Source of the DNA: Paracerasibacillus soli
Lineage (GTDB): Bacteria > Bacillota > Bacilli > Bacillales > Amphibacillaceae
DNA length: 64,000 nt
Strand: one strand, 5' to 3'
Assembly (NCBI RefSeq): GCF_034006335.1
Contig: NZ_JAWDIQ010000003.1
Position 1 is the stretch's first letter. The number at the start of each line of letters is the position of its first letter. The position numbers and the translations under genes are program-made. Of the stretch, positions 60,012-64,000 are shown piece by piece. The notes under the pieces were generated by a model. That model did not search any database. It was not told the origin of the DNA and saw only the letters and a program-made list of their open reading frames with translations.

Positions 60012-60549
60012 CGACCCATATAAGTGATGCCGCAGAATTCCTTCTATTTTGTGCGGATTTAAAACGCCTCGAGGTTACCGGTAAGAAGCACGGTATTGTC
60101 ATTGAACATGATAATCTAGAAAATTTCTTGATCGCAACCATCGATACTGCTCTTATAGCTCAAAATGTCATCACCGCAGCGGAATCACTTGGTTATGGCG
60201 GCTGTTATATCGGGGTGTACGCAATAACCCGGATCCTATTAGCAGGATTGTAGGCCTACCTGACAAAGTGTCTCCTCTATTTGAATTATGCTTGGGCATC
60301 CCAACTGAAAAAAACAGAAGTAAAGCCAAGCCTCCCGTTGGATGCTATTGTTCATGAAAATCAGTATAACGAGGAAAAGTACGAAAAGCTGACTTGATGA
60401 CTATGATCAGACATTGGGCATCTATTATCAACAACGTTCTTCTCATAACAAACAAACTACATGAACTAAATCCATGACTGAGTTTATGAAGGAAAAGGAA
60501 GAGTGCACATGCGAGGGTTTGTTGAGAGCAAAGGTTTTCATTTGAAGTA
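60012..60549 (+). pseudogene. Decayed NfsA-like NADPH nitro/flavin reductase
   Basis: Pieces in different frames line up with the C-terminal two-thirds of NfsA-type reductases: AAEFLLFCADLKRLEVTGKK, then IDTALIAQNVITAAESLGYG, then SRIVGLPDKVSPLFELCLGIP, KPSLPLDAIVHENQYNEEKY and the end FVESKGFHLK. The N-terminal part is missing, there are at least three frame changes, and a TGA replaces an expected TGG near 60464. Relatives reduce nitroaromatics, and some also chromate. It lies after chrA. Confidence 0.7.
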
Positions 60550-60737
60550 AAATAAAAACATTCGATGCTTATTTCTAATATGAACTAAATACTTCAACCT
60601 CTAACTTTAAGTTTAGACTTGTTATAGCTTTGTCTGCATACAAGCGTGTTGATTGCTTAATGAATATCGGGCATATCCTATCATTATACGTTGTATGCGT
60701 AGACCGACGAGAGACACAAAACTTCTGAACAAAAAAA

Positions 60738-60786
60738 TGACACAAAAGCCTTTTTGGACTTTTGTGTCAAAAAGTGTTTTTTTAAA
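60738..60786 (+). terminator. Strong hairpin with T run
   Basis: TGACACAAAAG (60738-60748) pairs with CTTTTGTGTCA (60759-60769), then AAAAGTG and seven T's. It faces the convergent rib operon. The rest of 60550-60921 shows no gene that I can support. Confidence 0.65.
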
Positions 60787-60921
60787 CAACAGAAATTTGA
60801 TAGGGTTTATGGCTGTCTTCTTAAAGTTAATCAATATTTACTAATGCTATGCATATTTATTTACAATATATTCTTATGTTTATATATCTTTAGTTAAAGT
60901 CTTTGTAAAGGTTCCCCATTT

Positions 60922-61361
60922 CTATTGCCCTACAGCTGCCTCATAGCCTTTATTCCCTGCCTTTGTACCAGCGCGTTCTATGGCCTGTTCAATTGACTCT
61001 GTTGTTAGTACACCAAACATAATAGGTATTCCACTTTGTATTCCTAGATTTGCTACCCCTTTTGCAACTTCACTGTTTACATATTCAAAATGTGGTGTAG
61101 CTCCTCTTATTACTGTTCCTAGCGCAATAATTGCGTCAAAGCTACCCTGATCTGCTAATTTCTTTGCTGCAAGTGGGATTTCAAAAGCTCCTGGTACCCA
61201 CACGACTGTCACATCTTCCTCATTAACTCCATGTCTCTTAAGAGCATCTCCTGCCCCATCCAGTAATTTGCTCGTAATAAAATCATTGAATGAGAAACTA
61301 CAATTCCGATTTTCAAACCTGTACCAACTAAGTTTCCTTCGAGTACTTTTTTCATAATCAT
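60922..61361 (-). CDS. ribH: 6,7-dimethyl-8-ribityllumazine synthase (frame broken once)
   Basis: RibH condenses the pyrimidine intermediate with dihydroxybutanone phosphate. The N-terminal KKVLEGNLVGTGLKIGIVVS and SHFNDFITSKLLDGA join WVPGAFEIPLAAKKLA, LGTVIRGATPHFEYV (active-site region) and IPIMFGVLTTESIEQA. One T is missing near 61293 (CATTCAATG for CATTTCAATG). It starts at ATG 61361 or ATG 61355. Corrected length is 144-146 residues. Last gene of the operon. Confidence 0.93.
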
Positions 61362-61380
61362 ATATCTTCCTTTCCTTCGT

Positions 61381-62573
61381 TTAAAAAGTTAATAAATGTC
61401 CGAGTTTTTCTTGTTTTATTTTTAGATATTGTTTATTTTCCCTCTTTAGTGGCATTTGTAGAGGAATCCTTTCGACTATCTCCAAACCGTATCTACTAAG
61501 GCCTGTCATCTTTCGAGGGTTATTCGTTAACAAACGCATCTTTTTCACACCAAGGTTACGTAATATTTGGGCGCTAATCTTATAATCGCGTAAGTCAGCT
61601 TGGAAACCTAACTTATGGTTAGCTTCCACGGTGTCGTAGCCTTCTTCTTGAAGTTTATATGCTTTTAGTTTATTGATGAGCCCAATTCCTCTTCCTTCTT
61701 GTCTCATATAGAGAAGGATGCCTTTCCCTTCTTGATTAATTTGGGAAAGAGCAGCATGAAGTTGAGATCCGCAGTCACAACGGTTCGAGCCAAACACATC
61801 CCCTGTTAAGCATTCTGAATGTACTCTTAATAGAACAGGTTCATCTGCATAAATTTCCCCTTTTACAAGTGCAATATGCTCCTTGTTATCACTTTTACTG
61901 GTAAAACCGATAGCTTTAAAATCCCCAAATTCAGTAGGAAGGTTAATTTCCACTTCTCTTTCTATTAATGTGTCATGCTGAGTCGATATGCTATCAAATC
62001 TTTGATGGTAATTATCTTTAGATTGAACTTTCTTGCAATCTCTTTTAAGTCGTCAACTCGTGCCATTGTTCCATCATCATTCATGATCTCACAAATCACA
62101 CCTACTTCTTTTGAGTTTGCTAGTCGCGCTAAATCGATGGCAGCTTCTGTATGACCGGGACGTTGTAACACTCCACCTTCCTTTGATAGAAGCGGGAATA
62201 TATGTCCGGGTCGTCTGAAATCACCTGGTAGAGTCTGTTCATTAAGTAATTTTTGAATGGTCAAAGCTCTCTCAAATGCACTAATACCTGTTGTCGTTTC
62301 AATATGGTCAATACTAATAGTAAAGGCTGTTCCGTAACTATCTGTGTTAACTTCTATCATTGGTTTAAGTTCTAGGGTATCTGCAATTGATTCAGATATT
62401 GGTACACAAATGAGCCCTCTTCCCTCTTTAGCCATAAAGTTAATCATTTCTGACGTTGCAAACTCACCTAGCCCTACAAAATCTCCTTCGTTTTCACGGT
62501 CTTCATCATCACAAACAATAATAACCTTACCTGATTTTAAATCTTCTAATGCTTCCTCTATTTTATGGAACAT
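61381..62573 (-). CDS. ribBA: RibBA: dihydroxybutanone-phosphate synthase / GTP cyclohydrolase II (frame broken once)
   Basis: The RibB half (62573 to about 61965) has ICDDEDRENEGDFV, RPGHIFPL and HTEAAIDLARL. The RibA half has the zinc site ECLTGDVFGSNRCDCG and RQEGRGIGLINKLKAYKLQE. One C is missing near 61977 (AGCATGAC for AGCCATGAC; LSHDTLIEREVEI), which makes it look like two genes. Corrected length is 397 residues, the usual fusion length. The enzyme supplies both precursors of riboflavin. Confidence 0.94.
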
Positions 62574-62622
62574 CGCTTCTATTACCCCTTCCTATTGTTT
62601 CGTGTAGAAGATTATCTTCTGT

Positions 62623-63272
62623 TTACATAAATCCGCTTTCTTTGAGAAAGTCTATTGAAATACTATCTTTATAATTGTGTGAAGCCTTCCTCTCAAAAAA
62701 GGAATATACATATTTTCCAATCATATCGAATTCGATATTAACTTTGTCTCCTACATCTTTCAAACCAAGAACACTTTCCTTTGCGGTATGAGGGATGATG
62801 GACACGGTCAATGTAGTAGCAGATACCCCAAATATGGTTAAGGAAGTGCCGTCAATTGCGACAGAACCTTTATATAGCGAAAGATGATTGAATTCATTAG
62901 GATATTGCATGTAGATATAGATAGCATTTTCCTTTGTTTCTCTTTTGGAAATTTTTCCAACAGTGTCAATATGGCCCGTAACAAAGTGACCACCGAAACG
63001 ACCATTAGCGTTCATAGCTCTTTCTAGATTAACTAGTGAACCTTGTTTCAACTCAGAAAGTGAAGTGCTGTGAAAGGTTTCGGCATAATATCCAAATAAA
63101 ATGAATCATGATTAAAATTCGTTACAGTTAAGCAAACGCCATTCACTGAAATACTATCTCCAAGTGTTATATCTTCTAGGACCTTCTTTGCTTTAATATT
63201 CAGGACGAGTGTGTTCCCATGGGGTTCTATTCTTTGAATGGCCCCTAATTCTTCAATTATTCCGGTAAACAT
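62623..63272 (-). CDS. ribE: Riboflavin synthase, alpha subunit (frame broken once)
   Basis: RibE converts two lumazines to riboflavin. Two lumazine-binding barrels: MFTGIIEELGAIQRIE with SVNGVCLTVTNF, and GGHFVTGHIDTVGKI with AIDGTSLTIFGV. One G is missing near 63081 (CCGAAACC for CCGGAAACC; MPETFHSTSLSELKQG). Corrected length is 216 residues. The start overlaps the ribD end by 16 bases. Confidence 0.93.
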
Positions 63273-64000
63273 TCTTCATTTTCCTCCCTATGAAGTGGTT
63301 TTGCCGTAATTTTAATATCCGGCCCTAACTGTTTGATTTCTGTAAAGTGTAGTTGTTTTCCTAATTTCACAAGACTAGGACCTATTCCTCCAACAAATGA
63401 AATAGCATCCTTGCCACCAATAATTTTTGGTGCAATGTAGGTAATAATTTGTTGATAATTATTTTCCTCAATAAATGACGCATGAATTTCCGATCCGCCT
63501 TCTACAAGGACAGAAATAAGCTTTAGGTCACCTAGTTTTTTCAAAACTTCTTGCAATGAGATGGCTTTCCTGTTTTGAGAAATAATTGTTACACCAAGTC
63601 TTTCAAGTTCTATTTTCTTGTTTAAATCAATCTGGCTTCCTGTAAAAATGATGGTTGTCGCAGAACGATCTTGCACAACATTTGCAGACACTGGAATTTT
63701 TAAGTTCGTGTCCAATACAATTCGAATGGGATTTTTTCCACCACGGGGTCTTCTGTGGTTAAAGAGGGTTATCCTGTAGGATGGTATGATTACCTACTAG
63801 TATTGCATCATGTTCGTGACGAAGATGATGTACATCTTGTCTTGATTCAGGAGAGGTAATCCATTTACTGTCACCTGAATTTGCTGCTATCTTACCGTCT
63901 AGTGAAATGCCTGCTTTAATTGTTACGAATGGAGTGTTTGTTTGAATAAAATGAAAAAACTTTTCATTGAGCTGCATCGCTTCTTTTTTACATAAACCAA
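63257..64000 (-). CDS. ribD: RibD, reductase part (5' end beyond the right edge; frame broken twice)
   Basis: The C-terminal HTP-reductase domain of the bifunctional deaminase/reductase: VTIKAGISLDGKIAANSGDS, KWITSPESRQDVHHLRHEHD, SVLVEGGSEIHASFIEE. The frame is open to base 64000; the deaminase domain and any FMN riboswitch lie outside. Two breaks: one T short near 63762 and one A short near 63733 (NPLLTTEDPVVEKNPIRIVL). First gene of the minus-strand rib operon within this window. Confidence 0.92.

Noticed and set aside
60622..60844. Overlapping short frames on both strands between the nfsA remnant and ribH
   Set aside because: They cover a terminator hairpin, have no ribosome sites and mirror each other across AT-rich sequence.
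61381..62573. Separate ribB and ribA genes
   Set aside because: Adding one C near 61977 gives a continuous RibBA of normal fused length, with the expected linker, so the split is a frame break.
1..64000. CRISPR arrays, rRNA or tRNA genes
   Set aside because: I saw no regularly spaced repeats with unique spacers and no recognisable rRNA or tRNA sequence on either strand.

Overview
The window is a chromosomal segment of a low-GC, spore-lineage Gram-positive bacterium of the Bacillaceae. The gene order radA-yacL-gltX-cysE-cysS-mrnC-rlmB-yacP-sigH-rpmG-secE-nusG-rplKAJL-ybxB-rpoBC-ybxF-rpsL-rpsG-fusA-tufA, then S10-spc-alpha, ecfA1A2T, truA, rplM and rpsI, is that of Bacillus and its relatives. 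SigH and Bacillus-type signals (TTG/GTG starts, strong AGGAGG sites, a T-box, an L10 leader) agree. I cannot fix the genus. Against the Bacillus subtilis order as I know it, disA, ispD, ispF and map are missing from their usual places.

Layout. 1-9202: tail of radA, yacL, the aminoacyl-tRNA synthetase/cysteine block behind a T-box, RNA-processing genes, sigH, rpmG and secE. 9203-26422: nusG, ribosomal stalk and L1/L11 genes with leader elements, RNA polymerase beta and beta', then the str operon. 26423-28170: two lipoprotein genes set between the str and S10 operons. 28326-43108: the S10-spc-alpha superoperon. 43348-47743: the ECF vitamin transporter core, truA, rplM and rpsI. 47729-57770: an accessory island that starts at the 3' end of rpsI and holds three copies of the rpsI end (47729, 51207, 57650), a 246-bp direct repeat, remnants of a Tn554-type transposon, a hydrolase, an acetyltransferase, a BceRSAB-like peptide-resistance module and a Fic gene cut off just before its catalytic motif. 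57860-60921: a small reverse-strand gene, padR-chrA (chromate efflux) and a decayed nfsA-like reductase. 60922-64000: the riboflavin operon ribD-ribE-ribBA-ribH on the minus strand, with ribD running off the right edge.

A dominant feature is about 50 single-base frame breaks, most of them in indispensable genes (rpoB, rpoC, fusA, tufA, rpsL, secY, gltX, rpoA and others). Putting back one base per break restores family-typical lengths (for example FusA 692 aa, Tuf 396, CysS 466, RpoA 314, NusG 177), so I annotate these genes at full length and regard the breaks as sequence errors. Many breaks fall in or beside CCAGA/TCTGG or CCGGA/TCCGG, and most of the others are in A or T runs. This pattern suggests uncorrected long reads with a modified-base motif.

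I did not find a convincing undescribed multi-gene system. The most interesting biology is the layered integration site at the rpsI 3' end, the promoter/terminator/leader arrangement before nusG, and the missing disA, ispDF and map.
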